Shown one piece after another: positions 37,207 through 49,093 of a stretch of DNA of 64,000 bases. Numbering within the stretch: position 1 is the stretch's first letter; each line of letters opens with the position of its first letter. The position numbers were made by a program, and so were the translations under genes. Under the pieces are notes generated by a model. That model was not told where the DNA came from. It made no database searches and saw only the letters and a list, made by a program, of their open reading frames with translations. Source of the DNA: Clitoria ternatea (Eukaryota > Streptophyta > Magnoliopsida > Fabales > Fabaceae); contig CM075669.1 in NCBI GenBank assembly GCA_037962975.1, forward strand, positions 117,940,501 to 118,004,500, given 5' to 3'.

Positions 37207-40200
37207 TCATATGAAGTCAGGTTGACCTGTTGAAGTTAAGCAACGATGCCACATTCGACTGTTAGGGTCCACTAATCTGGGATGTGATATCACTTCAGGG
37301 ATGGGAATGTAAGCATAGTGAGTGTTGCATAAGCCTACTGTAATGCCGCTATATCCCGCAAAAGCACCGTGAACCTGCAACGTGCAAGAATCAGTTTTAG
37401 TTGATAAAGAAACAGAAATGGACACTTCTCTGAGATACACATACATGTAAACATTAGGTGCTATAGGAATTGTGTTTGTATTTCAAGGTTGAATAACTTG
37501 TCATAAAAGGGACAAATCAAATATAAACATCACTTGACAAAAGGTTTTTAATACTGTTCTACCAGAAGGGTAAGGATACAAAAATAAAATACCAGTTTAC
37601 TAGCAAAACATTATAACAGAAAATTATAGAGAAGATTAAGTTAACACTGTTGGGAAATATCAACTCCAACAAACACAAGGTTCTCTTGTTTCACTAGCAT
37701 GATCTAATGAAAGACTGATAACTGATCAGTCCTCAGTAAACACATGCAGGATGCAGCACCCAGAATCAGAGGAAGAATAGAGTGAAATTGGTTCTAGAGG
37801 GCGTCTTACATTTCCCACATGTATTATTGAGGCATATTTTCCACATATTGTAGGCTTGACATCTCCAAAATAAAGTAAGCCATATAGGAACTTAGTAACT
37901 TAGATTAATAAGTAAATTCTCAACAACCAATTGACTGAAACAAATACATAATCAATAATTGCTTGACCTAGGAAGTGTTAGCAAATGTTCATGGGAATAG
38001 AAATCAGATAAACTTCTCTGTACGAAGTAACATATGAAACATTGTACTTGTACATATGCACCCAACAGGAAAAGAGAGAAGCCACTACAAGTTGGCTATG
38101 GCAAGGGATTTAGATAGTTTGCATCTGCTAATACACTGAGTAAAAAGAGAGAGAAGAGAGACTAACAGCATTTTGTCCAAGTACAGTGCATAGAATTCCA
38201 TCTGATGCATTTGCTCGACATGCACGAATCATATATGTTGGATCAATATATTTCACATCAGCATGAACACCAATCTCCTTGAAATATTTTTTCGTCTGAA
38301 ATATAACAGTGGCCAACATAAGAATATGCAGTAAAATTTAAAATATTGAAAGGTCTGAAGTAGTTCATGTCTCACTCATTTCAAAATGAATTCATGAACT
38401 AGCTTTCTATTTGACCATAGCATAGTCATCAGGATGTACAAAAGGAAAAATCATTATCATGCGCTGTTTTATGTTATTCATGGCATTTAAGCGCTTTAAC
38501 AACATGATCAGTTTTCGAGGAAACTTTCCCCCTTTTTCCAAATATTATTATGCTTAAGAGCAAAAACTGATATTTGGGAGATAACATTTAAATAGTTACC
38601 AATATCATAGAAAACTTGAAAAGTATTAAACTGTCATGTTGCTTTTTTTTGTTAACCATAGGTATCCGCCTTCAATGGCAATTCTGTTCAGGGCTTCGTC
38701 ACAGTTAACCCTCCCGATAAGTGTGTCTAGTGGGGATCTAACCTGGGGTTCTTCCTACAATCTCAACCTGCGTTGCCAACTAAGCGAAAACTGATTGGTA
38801 AACTGTCATGTTGCTACTTGCATGATTGACTTAAAATGTGGAAAGTTTTGTTCTTAAGTTGCCCAAAAACCTCACTCCTTTTACAGATAACTTTGATGGA
38901 TACTCAGAATAAATGTTCAGTTTCGATGTGGTCAGAGACCAAAATACAAAGAAAGTCATACATAGATAATTTTAAATATGGATGGGTTCCAGAAAGCATG
39001 TGAAGAAATTACCCATAAAAAAGCTATTCCACATACATTTGACCTAGTATCACAGGGATTTGATAGTAATTGCTGCCAATTTAAATGTTCTTTCTTCATA
39101 GCTGTTTCAAAATTTACTAGGCATTACAAATTAAAAAATATATATCCATTCTATCGTCAGGTATAAACTCTTTTAGATTATTGTATGCTCCATAAACATA
39201 ATACAAACCTCTTGTTGAATATATACTCCAATATCTCCAAATACAATATTTCCTGATGCATCAGTAGCATTAGTCTTTTGGAGTAAATTCTGCATAAGAA
39301 TCAGTTGACAAGTTTAAATTTTTTTGTCTGAATGTAAACTCTCCCAACAGAAATGACTAAATACTTAACTAGTTTAACAATCAAAATCATGCCAATCTGG
39401 TTATGTGAAAATGATAATATAAACTAAATAACCTGTCCAGCTCCTTCTGCCACACAAACTACAGCTGATCCCTTTGTTTCTAAAAGGTATTTGAGATGAC
39501 TCAATACCCCATGAGGTCCATGTAGATTGAAAGGTACCTAGGAACCATGTCAAAACTTCCATAAGTCTATTAGTATGACTGAAAAAGAGACCATCCAAAA
39601 TAATTTCTATCATGTATACCTCAGGAATCAGGCATATGTCAACCTGTCCACTAGACAGGGATGCCTGCATCGCTATGAATCCACTGCTTCGGCCCATCAA
39701 TTTCACAACCCCAATGCCATGATATGCACTATGTGCCTAATAAACAGATAAGGGAAGATCCATAAATATTTTAATATGCACTGAGTTGAAACTACCAATG
39801 AATTGACTTGAAGTGACTCAGAATAAAAAGTAATATACCTCAATGTATGCAGAATTTATTGCTCTTTGTGCTTCTTCAACAGCAGTATCAAAGCCAAAAG
39901 TTTTATCCATCAATAAAATATCATTGTCAATAGTTTTGGGCACTCCTATTACAGATACCTTAAGCCGTCTTTTGCGGCACTACAAGAAACAAAAACCTCA
40001 GTTCATAAAAGGCATTCACAAAATAGCGTGACAAGCTCAAAAATTAAAACGCCATCTAAAATTGCTGAATAACAGCCTTCATTAGCACACATAATTCATA
40101 TTTTAAATAACAGAATATTAACATCCAGCTTAATGTCTACACTGAATATGAACTATACAAAAACAAATCAAGCACCGTAAGTCAACCTAGAGTAAACTTG

Positions 40201-43200
40201 ACTTTCCACAAATTTCAATGAAATGTTTCCACATAAAGAACTAAACCTAGATCACAAAATAATCCAAATTGAATGCAATCAAGTGATAAAAGGCTTTAGA
40301 ATTAACAACCTCATCATGAATTGCATTGGCACCAGCATGTGTTCCATTTCCACCCAATACAAAAAGCATGGAAATCCCTCTTTCCTGAAATTAAGAATAT
40401 GCATACAAGAGAATATAAGTCACAAACTAGCACCCTGCATAATAAAACACCTGTCTGTGAATTCATCAGAGTTTGTTAACAGATCAAATCAATCAACCAC
40501 CTCTAAACTGTCAACAATATCACTGACTCCAGGCCCTCCTCGTGAAACTCCTAGTAGACTTCCACCAGAAAGATGAATATTCTGCACTACTTTTCTTGAC
40601 AACTGCAAATGAAAGCCCGGTAAAGTATTTCTGTACAGACTATATATTTAGATTAATCAAATAATGATACACCAAAATCTGCAAGGAGGAAAAGGGATTA
40701 CCGGCACTTCTGTCAATTCTTTGTCAGAAAATCCCCGATAACCAAAAGGAATCCCCACAATCTTCTTCACACCATATATTTCAAGGGTGATTACAATCTA
40801 GGACATCCATAATTGTAGTGGTTACACTGAGAAACAACTTAATGACCAAAATAACTGGAATTATGTTTAAAAGGGGGCTGCACTGGGAACATCTTACACT
40901 ACATGACAAAAAAATTTACAATTCTATACCTAAATGCAAGGACGAGGGATGTTGACAGTTGACAACACATTTCAAGAATTAAAGAGTTACAGTTATATCA
41001 AAGTAGAAAGATAAAATAAGTGTTTTAGTCCTCTAACTTTAAGTAAGGTTTCATTTAGGTGCACAAACTTTCCTTTGATTCAATGTGATCCTCTAAATTT
41101 CAGTTTTGTTTCACATTTACCCTTTTGTAAACTTAACATGCTATCCTACATGGAGTGTCAGAGACAACATTAACTTATGCTGAACTGTTCCTAAACATTA
41201 GAAAATTAAAGGACATGTGGATTTCAGACACTAAATATTAGGGTTCCAAATTTAATGCAATTTATTCATTAACAGTTGTATGACTGTGGTATATGGTGTC
41301 TGCATATTGTTGAAGCTGTGGGTGGAGAACATGGTTCTACAAAGGAGTCTCAATCCCAGTCGCAAGGGTTTTAATCGAGGAGTGAGTTCAACTCCATATT
41401 GCTATTGCAGGGAAAGAGTTGTTTGTCACATAGCGGGGACTGAAGTGAATTTGGGCAAGAAATTTTGGGATTGCATGAATTATAATGTTTATCTTCTGGT
41501 TAGGGTTTAGAAATTTTGGACATTCTGCCTTGTATCCATTTGTTTGCCATTTCAGTATGGCAAGAATTGTGGATATTTCCTATGGTATGAAGAAGATGAA
41601 GGTATATTATGCTGATGAGACTAAGCAGAAGGACTTTAGGTCTTCAAAACTCACTAAGCCATAGTAGAAAGGTCATTAATTATATTTTAATATTTAGCTT
41701 GGTTGCAAATCTGTTGTTGATTGTAATGGTATGGAGAATGGGAAGCAAGAAGCCATTGTTAATTAAAATGTATTGAGATTTATCTGTTGTACGGTATTGA
41801 GGACGTAAGAGAATGAGGCCACATCGCTCTTCAAACATTTCCTATCATTATCAGGCTTACTTAAAAGTGGACCAAACACTATCCTTACCAATTAAAAAAT
41901 ATATTTCAGGTCAACTAGTCAATAGCTCAGGTATCAGCATTTTATTGCACATAAAATTTAGTGATGATTAATTGTGAAATCGGGACAATATTATCAAAAC
42001 AAATTATGCTACAGTTATTTAATAAATTTTCACTACCTTAACTTACATAACACCGGCTAGGTGTTTACAATATTCAAAAGGAAAGACCAAAACTGTATGA
42101 AAGACAATGTGATCATAAACTAACCTGTCTGATGACATCATTAAGACCAGGGCAGAGCCCCCCGCAAGTAACAATTGCTGCCTTTACTTCTTCTGGTTTG
42201 AAATATATCTTTTCTCGGGGCCCAGCTCGATGAACCCTAATAAAGATTTTAAAACCTCTTAGAGTGTATAGCTAATTTTAGAAAATGACATCATATAAAC
42301 CATGAAAACGTGCAAAGATATTGAAACAAAAAATAAAAATAGTAAAACAAAGCTTGCATTAAGGTAAAGAATAAAGACATATTTTTATACACTAATAATA
42401 GGATTAGACAACCTTGCCAATGACATTTCATTTGAAATATCTTTACATTACTAACACAGCTTTGGTTTGGAATCAACAGGTTATATGTTAACTTGGAGCA
42501 AAATATAAGATTTAAATTGCAAGTTCTGTAAGGGACCAGTCAGTAATGTTTTGGAAGTGATAACTGGATCTCACTCACATCATACCACAAGTTGCGGATA
42601 ATACTGGAATTCAAGCTGGGTGAACCGAATGGAGCAAAGAACTACTTCAGGATTAATATTGTAACCACACAATGTGTATCTAAGTTAAAAAAGAATTACA
42701 TTGGATATAGCCAGTAATGCTCAATAGTAGTGAATGTTGGGCAATGAAGTGACAACAGAAACAAACAAGTGTAGCAGAAATGATAATGCTGAAGTTGATT
42801 AGTGGACATACAGGAAAAAATAGGTTTAAGAACAAGTAACAACTATTTGGATGATTATGAAATAGCCTTAGTCAGTCAAATGAGGAAAAAGTTGATATAA
42901 GTAAACATGACCCAATAAGACCAGAGGAAACATTAGAATAAATCCTAAAAACACTCCTAATAGAAGTGGTTATGGAAACTTGGGTTTCTAATAGAGCCCG
43001 ATAGAACACATTTATTCATGCAGCTAACCTGACATAGTGACATATAGCTAGGTTGTCCTCCTTTCTTCTAGACATTACCAAACAATCCCAAAATTTAATC
43101 TAAAGGAATGTATACAATTATAGCCAAAACATATAAAAAAACATGAAAGGTCAAGATTAAATTGAATGTCATTAGCAGGCATATTGATATAGACTTAACC

Positions 43201-45572
43201 GTCGAAATAATGGTTACGACATTCTGCTAGAAAAGAGCATGGACTTCTAATAGCCCTAACCTTTCTCTAAATATTAGTGAAACTTTGTAGGAAACATTTC
43301 GATTCAACAAAATTTTCAGTGCTACCAAGACAATTACAACAAGTGTTATTAAACCCAGCTCGGACCGGCCAGTTGAACCTGTCCGATCAGGAACCAGACC
43401 ACCCACATGCGCGGTCCTGTTGAACAAGATGTGTAATTGACTCGCCATTGCCCTGCTAAACTGGTAGAAGATCGGTTGACCTATAACCAACCGGCACGGT
43501 TCAACCGGGTTAAGATCTCCAACGCTGGTTGGTTTTATATAAAAAATAGAGAGGTGAGGTGCGATTTGAATCCATCACTCACATGTAGTAACACAGCACC
43601 GATACTCTATGCCTCATTCTATCTAGATATCAAATATTTTCCATTTTAAATGTATTTACTCAATTCAAGCGGTTCAACCATTGACTCACCGGTTGAACCA
43701 ATGACCCAATAGCCTACCACCTCGGCCGAGTCAATCACTAATCCGTGTTTTATAGCACTGATTAAAACCCCTGTCCAGCATTCCAAACCCATCTCCCAAG
43801 ATGCAAGACAGCATGTGAGAATATAGCCATATTCCCATCTAACTGACTGAAATCCATATCATCAATCATTACATTCAAGTTTATAATTGAGAGATTAAAT
43901 GATTTACCATTGTTCCACCCAAGTACAATCAGGATCAATGCACTCAGCACCAGCAGATGTAGGAGATGAATAATATATTGTCTGAATGGCCAAAGCAAAG
44001 AAACACTCAGAAGTCAGAACCCCCTCATGATTTTCAAAACACAATCAAACAAGAATCAATATGGAAAAGAAGACATATCAATGTAAGGACACTAAAAAGA
44101 AGATGCATTAACTGGATAAATCAGTCCAAAAATGAGAGTAAACAGCTAAGAGCTAACAGCTAGGAAGTACAACTTAAGGCATATCCGGGAGTTGACTTTT
44201 GGAGGGGAAGCAAAAATTTTCATTTCTAATGAACATTTTATAATTTGATAAAAGAAATAAAATGATAGATTGGCATGATCTTAATGGATTAATCTTGAAT
44301 CTATTTTTATACATATTGTATAACTCTCTTAATTTAAAAACAAAATATTTGTCAATGCCCAAATCAGAGAATATCCATTAAAAATGAAAATTTCACCCTC
44401 CCTGCCTCTCCAATACCCAACTCCCAATCACACCGTAAGGTCTCAATTTTTGCTCAAATAGTAGTAATATCGAGAACCAACTCGTGTGTCTAAATTTAAA
44501 CACAGCCAATTAGACAAAGAAATAGTGAAAGCAACACAAAAAGCCAAGCCCCACACCTTAAGAAGCACTCTGTCATTGTTATTAATATACCCATGCCACT
44601 CCTCATCGGAAGAATAATGACCAGGAAAGTCTTTATCAATCGGTGTTCTGCCTCAACATACAAAACACATTAACAAACAGCACAGGTCACATTATAAATA
44701 CGACAAAACACACCAAAATATTGTCATTTTCTCTTGACGTTGTACTCCAATTTAATTTTGGAATTTCACTTTAGTTACTCGCACAATAAAATTTTGGCAA
44801 TTTAAGGTTACGAGATGAAACTCCAACTATATTTAATTAACAACTAAAATTTTAGGTTTTAGCACACAAATTAAAAAATATAATTAATATATCTTTTTAT
44901 TCTTTTTTCATCATAACATTTTTTTTTTCTTTCTATACCTTGTTTTATACCGATAATCGAACATGCACTATATTTTATCAGCAAAGCATAAAATAAAATA
45001 AGAGAATACAAGAGTAATCAAACTCATATACAAAACTAAATCTAAGAATTACATATCCAGAGAAATAATAGTGGTTCTTTATACCACTCTATATAAGAAA
45101 AATAAAAACCATTCAAACCTACTATCAACCAAAACCGACTCTTATGTTTGACCAATTCCAGAAATGTATCAAACATGTAGTTAGAATCTAGTTTTCGCAC
45201 TTCTCTCTTCTGCCGCTATTCTAATGGGTAAAAAAAAAACTAAAATTACTTTGCCGAGAAGTGGAAGAGAGAAAGAAACCTCATTTTGAGACAGAAGGTG
45301 GAAGGAATGGGAGGAAAATCCGGGAAGATGTCGGTGACATGGGGGAGTCTGAAACGGGCTTCGAAGTCTTTCTGGAACTTAACTTTCCAATCAGGGTCGC
45401 TGAAATCGATGGAACTCGAACTTCGGTGGCTAAGTTCGGCGAAGACGGTGGCTTTTTTGGAAACGGTGGCGCGTGGGAGTGGGAGGAAGCGGGAATTGAT
45501 GTGGGGGCGCGTGGGGATTAGGTGAGGAAGAGTGGGGTTGGTGGTGGTGATCACGTGGGAGAGGGAACCCAT
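37207..45572 (-). CDS. PFK5: Chloroplast-type ATP-dependent 6-phosphofructokinase, 13 exons
   Basis: It catalyses fructose 6-phosphate + ATP to fructose 1,6-bisphosphate + ADP in plastid glycolysis. Exons on the minus strand: 45572-45280, 44647-44557, 43981-43908, 42236-42125, 40797-40702, 40602-40501, 40384-40310, 39979-39839, 39736-39620, 39537-39433, 39289-39209, 38295-38167, 37374-37207. All introns are GT-AG. The spliced length is 1584 nt in one frame (527 codons), the usual size. Residues 1-50 are Ser/Thr/Pro/Arg-rich, like a transit peptide. Motifs: GGLCPGLN (178-185), FGYRGF (208-213), GGNGT (267-271), PKTIDND (295-301, catalytic Asp), MGRSSGF (342-348), YIDPTYMIR (445-453). Cysteines 142 and 147 have the spacing of the redox pair reported in Arabidopsis PFK5. 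The start is the first ATG in a long frame. No break was seen, so it is probably functional. Confidence 0.95.
41280..41513 (+). pseudogene. GRF-type zinc-finger fragment inside a PFK intron
   Basis: It lies in the fourth PFK intron, antisense to the gene. A reading of 76 codons contains C-Y-C, then TEVNLGKKFWDC, which fits the GRF zinc-finger pattern (CxC ... T..N.G..F..C). Such short GRF proteins are often carried by plant transposons. The surroundings (41020-41110 with TTTTAGTCCTCTAACTTT) are repeat-like. It is probably a passenger in an inserted element, not an exon. Both the family call and the element borders are uncertain. Confidence 0.5.
43342..43759. mobile_element. Small inverted-repeat element (MITE) in PFK intron 3
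   Basis: The ends AGTGTTATTAAAC and GTTTTATAGCACT are imperfect inverted repeats. The interior is rich in ACCGGTTCAACC-type words, found also in the element at 47497-47765. The length is about 418 bp. It lies between PFK exons 3 and 4 and does not disturb the splice sites. Confidence 0.65.
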
Positions 45573-45745
45573 GAAAAATATAAGTGGAATTGTGAGGGTA
45601 AAGAATCAATATGAAAGGTGAAAATGAGATGAAGGGAATGCAGGAGCAGGAGAACGAGGAGAGTGAAAGAGATCGATCGGAGTGAACGAGAAAAGTGCCT
45701 CAGAGAGAGAGAGAGTCAAAGACAACTAAGTTTGGGTTTGACTTG
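45573..45745 (-). promoter_or_regulatory. PFK 5-prime leader and pyrimidine-rich promoter patch
   Basis: On the gene strand this is CT-rich, with a (CT)n run at 45702-45715 and TTTCACTCTCCTCGTTCTC nearer the start codon. That is typical of the Y-patch and leader of plant housekeeping genes. No clear TATA box was seen within the expected distance. Confidence 0.45.
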
Positions 45746-45808
45746 AGAAACCGAGGACATTGGGGAATCAATCCATACAAATTACAATCTACAATATTGG
45801 ACGTGAGA

Positions 45809-46606
45809 AAAAATATTATCATTAATAAAAATTGTTAAAGTAGATTATAGAATAAGATTATTTGTAATTTTTAAAAATAACATGTTTATCTTTTAATTTT
45901 TAAAATATAATATTAATAAATCATATAAAATATATTATTTAAAAATATTTTGATTATCACACAATTAAATATTAGTCAACTAAATTGTAATATTACAAAG
46001 GTGTCTTTTTAAAAATCGTTTCTTTTTCTTTGAAGCTTTGTTAGAAAATGACAATAATCATATTTTAATTAATTTCTTACGTTCTTATATAAGGTAGTTA
46101 ATTTATAATCCAATGTGAAATTCTCCCTTCCTATTTTACATTATGTAAATAAAGCTACGATGATTGGTACAAAACACATTGACTGGTTATAAAAAATAAT
46201 AATATTGGCTAATCCTTTTTAAGTTTTTAGGTGAAAAGTAATCATTTTAAGCTATTATAATTTTTTAATAGATCATTGATTACTCTTAATTTTTTTTCAC
46301 CTATAAACTTTTATAAACTTAATAATCAAGTTATCTTGTTTATTTTTTTGTTTAGTGACATTTCTACACTAGGAAAGAGAGAAGTTGGGGTCACCTTTGT
46401 AATTTTATAATTTGATTAACTAATATTTAATTGTTTAATAATCAAAATACTTTTTAGATAATACATCTTATATGATTTGTTAAGATTTATTTTTTAAAAA
46501 CTAAAAGATAAACATATTTTTAAAAAAATTAAAAGGTAATTTCATCTTATAATCTAATCTGATAGTTGTTATTAATTTTCTCATTTTTTATGATAATATT
46601 TGTTCT
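45809..46606. mobile_element. Foldback (long terminal inverted repeat) element 1
   Basis: About 45809-46013 pairs with about 46384-46606 in reverse complement. Shared words include AATATTATCAT at the outer ends, GTTTATCTTTTA, AAATCATATAA, ATTTTGATTAT and ATTACAAAGGTG. A loop of about 370 bp lies between. There is no coding capacity. It is a MITE or MULE-type non-autonomous element lying about 240 bp upstream of the PFK start. Confidence 0.75.
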
Positions 46607-47356
46607 TATCGGAACAATTTAATAATACTAACATGTACTACTTTCTATATTATCAAAGTTGATATCTTATATCTTGATTAAAAAAAGATATCTTATATAT
46701 TATTTGATATCTATTATTCAATTTAATATTTTTTATGTAATTTAATATTTCCCTTACTGCACAAGATTAAACCATGCACAATAAAAATAAGAGCATGTGA
46801 CACTTCCTATTCAAAATTAAATCATTAATAGATTACAAAAACAATTACCTAATCTTCACAATCGAAAATATTTTTGAAATCAAACTACTGTTTAGATATT
46901 TAAATTTAATCAGATACTGTAAAATTATTTTAATAAATTAAAATATACCGTATAGTCATATTAAATAATTTTATCAAAATAAAAAATTCTAGTTATGTGT
47001 TACTTTTTTTTCTTATTTCATATTTTTTATAACATAATTTTATAAATTATTATCATCTTATCTTTCATTAGAGAAGAATGTATTTTCATAAAAGTAAAAA
47101 CAATAAGCATGATTTATTTCTGAATAGAAAGTGTCACATGATTTGATTTTGTGTAGCAATAAAGGTATTAAATCATATAAAGGATATTAAATTGAATAAT
47201 ATATATCAAATTATATATAAGATATCAGGTGTTTTTAAAACAAAAGATAAGATATCAACGTTGATAAGATTGAGGTAGTACATGTTAGTATTTTAAACTT
47301 AAATCAATCTTATTAAATATGTCATACCAAATTGATCAATAAGAACAACTAATCAA
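46604..47356. mobile_element. Foldback (long terminal inverted repeat) element 2
   Basis: About 46604-46813 pairs with about 47122-47356. Shared words in reverse complement are TTGTTCTTAT (outer end), ACTAACATGTACTAC, GTTGATATCTTAT, TATTCAATTTAATAT and CATGTGACACTT. The loop is about 310 bp with no coding. It directly abuts element 1. Confidence 0.75.
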
Positions 47357-47496
47357 TAAGATATCAGAATAAAGTGATCAATAAGAACAACTAATTAAAA
47401 TCATCCATACCAAATTAAAGGATAAGATTAATTTAAACTAAAATCAATATTGTGTACCGCATACTATCCAAAATTAATCTCATACCTTACCCAATC

Positions 47497-47765
47497 CAAT
47501 GTTATAAAAATTGGTTTGGACTGGTAACTGGTAATTCAACTAATCTGAATAGGTTATTAAATCAGTTATGTAATTGACCCGATACAAAATCGATTGAACC
47601 GGTCAGTTTTGGAATTTTAGAGTATGAAATAATTAAATTATTAATGCTATATTTTTATTTTTTAAAATAAACCGAGTTAATCGATTCAATCAATGATTTA
47701 ACTAGTTCGACCATTGACTTGTTGCCTTGACTTATTCAATCACCAGTCCGGTTTTAATAACATTG
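47497..47765. mobile_element. MITE with CAATGTTATAAAA / TTTTAATAACATTG ends
   Basis: Imperfect terminal inverted repeats bound 269 bp containing GATTGAACCGGTCAG and related words. It is similar in ends and interior to the intronic element at 43342-43759, so it is probably the same family. A target duplication was not clear. Confidence 0.65.
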
Positions 47766-48131
47766 ACCTAATTTTTCATTATCCTTCTCACTTCTCTCTA
47801 TCCTTACCCAAGGAAGACATGTGCATTAGAATCTTTAATTAATATCTTTAAATCTTTAAAAAGTTTTATAGATCTCTTTATGTGCATCCAACATTTTGAA
47901 AACCAACTAATTGTTCTTTTAATAATTGATACATTTTTTAAGGTATCATATTTTATGTATAATATGCATTTAATAAGCTCTTACACACAAGATTTACCTT
48001 TGTTATCAATCTTAAAAAATTCTCCTCTTAGGTGAAGCAGGTGGATGTGAATGACTTTCATGAAATCTAGTAATTTCATGTTTACCTTCTACTAATTTGA
48101 AACCAATTATTGCTTTGCATTTTTTTCTTTG
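47766..48131. other. No gene seen
   Basis: AT-rich unique-looking flank of the Tat-type element. It carries the left copy of its 5-bp target duplication (TCAAG) at 48132-48136. Confidence 0.5.
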
Positions 48132-48136
48132 TCAAG

Positions 48137-48372
48137 TGTTCACACGCAGAGCTTAGAGCATAAAACCCTAGGCCAATCCTCCTAGGAATTAGGTATGTTA
48201 ATCTCTATAATGTGTCACTTGATTACAACGTGTGTGCAGTAGGTACTTTTATACCTAGGTTACAAAGTGGGCCTTGGCCCATTAGGTCGTAATCTATGTC
48301 AATCTACCACTAAATGACGGGAGGAAGCTTAGGGGGGTCTGTGGGGACCACTTCGAAAACTCAGGGAGAATA
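48137..48372 (-). repeat. 3-prime LTR of the Tat element
   Basis: It begins TGTTCACACGCAGAGC and is collinear with 61717-61951. Its inner end reads GAGAATA where the other copy reads GGGAACA, so the terminal dinucleotide is mutated. A G-rich tract (GGCTAGGGGGCTCC on the minus strand) sits just inside and may be the polypurine tract. Confidence 0.9.
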
Positions 48373-48510
48373 GGAGCCCCCTAGCCACGAGCCTCGGGTG
48401 TGAAATCGAGCGAAGTGACTTAAATACAACGTGAAATTTCTTCTTCCCCTTGTTGTGAATGGAGAGGGCGTAGAGTGTTTGGGTTAAAATAAAAATTGTA
48501 AATCTTTATT

Positions 48511-48572
48511 CCCGAGTGAGGGATTCCGAATGAGGTGAGCCTTGGTTCCGAGTGAGGGTCTCCGAGTGAGGT
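48511..48572 (+). promoter_or_regulatory. Four TCCGAGTGAGG words upstream of the antisense ORF
   Basis: CCCGAGTGAGG at 48511, TCCGAATGAGG near 48524, TCCGAGTGAGG at 48547 and again at 48561. They lie about 530 bp before the antisense ORF start at 49094. The word resembles the TCCGAGTGG motif of the nested LTR at 26538-29880. Confidence 0.5.
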
Positions 48573-49093
48573 GAGTCTTGGGTACGTGGCAGGAGCACAA
48601 TAACCGTCATTTGCTATCACAAGGTGGTGGAGGTACGCGCCTGTCATGATTATGCTGTTTTTGTATTCCAAGGTCATTTAAGGGTGCGCCATTTTGCCCA
48701 AAGTTGTCTTGAAGCGTCACATCCGTCGATCTAGGGCTTTCGCATCCCCAATCGTTAGATCCTGGATTACGTGGCTTCCTTTGGGGGTGTCAGCTCTTAG
48801 ATACATCGCGTCCATTGCTCCCCCTTGCCTTTTGGCAATCTTACCGTTGGATTAAGGGCTATGACCAAAAGGTGTTCCCCCCTTGTAAATTCATCTTTCT
48901 CTTTCATTTTAAAACTTTCAGACTTTCTTCATTTCCATCCCTCTAGTTTTAGTAGCTGAAACTTCTCTGTAACTCCTCTGTGACTTTTGCCTCTGCATCT
49001 GCATCTGTGACTTTGCTAGGATTTCTTCTTACCAGGTCAGTACTTCTCCTTACTTCAAGTTTTCTTTGCTTGTGGGGATTATCTAGCGTGCTT

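Noticed and set aside
38641..38815. Possible SINE or exon in a PFK intron
   Set aside because: It contains words common in plant repeats (GTATCCGCC, GGGGATCTAACCTGGGG), but no ends, poly-A tail or target repeat could be fixed.
45261..45525. Plus-strand readings opposite PFK exon 1
   Set aside because: Shadows of the real exon on the other strand, caused by its codon composition.
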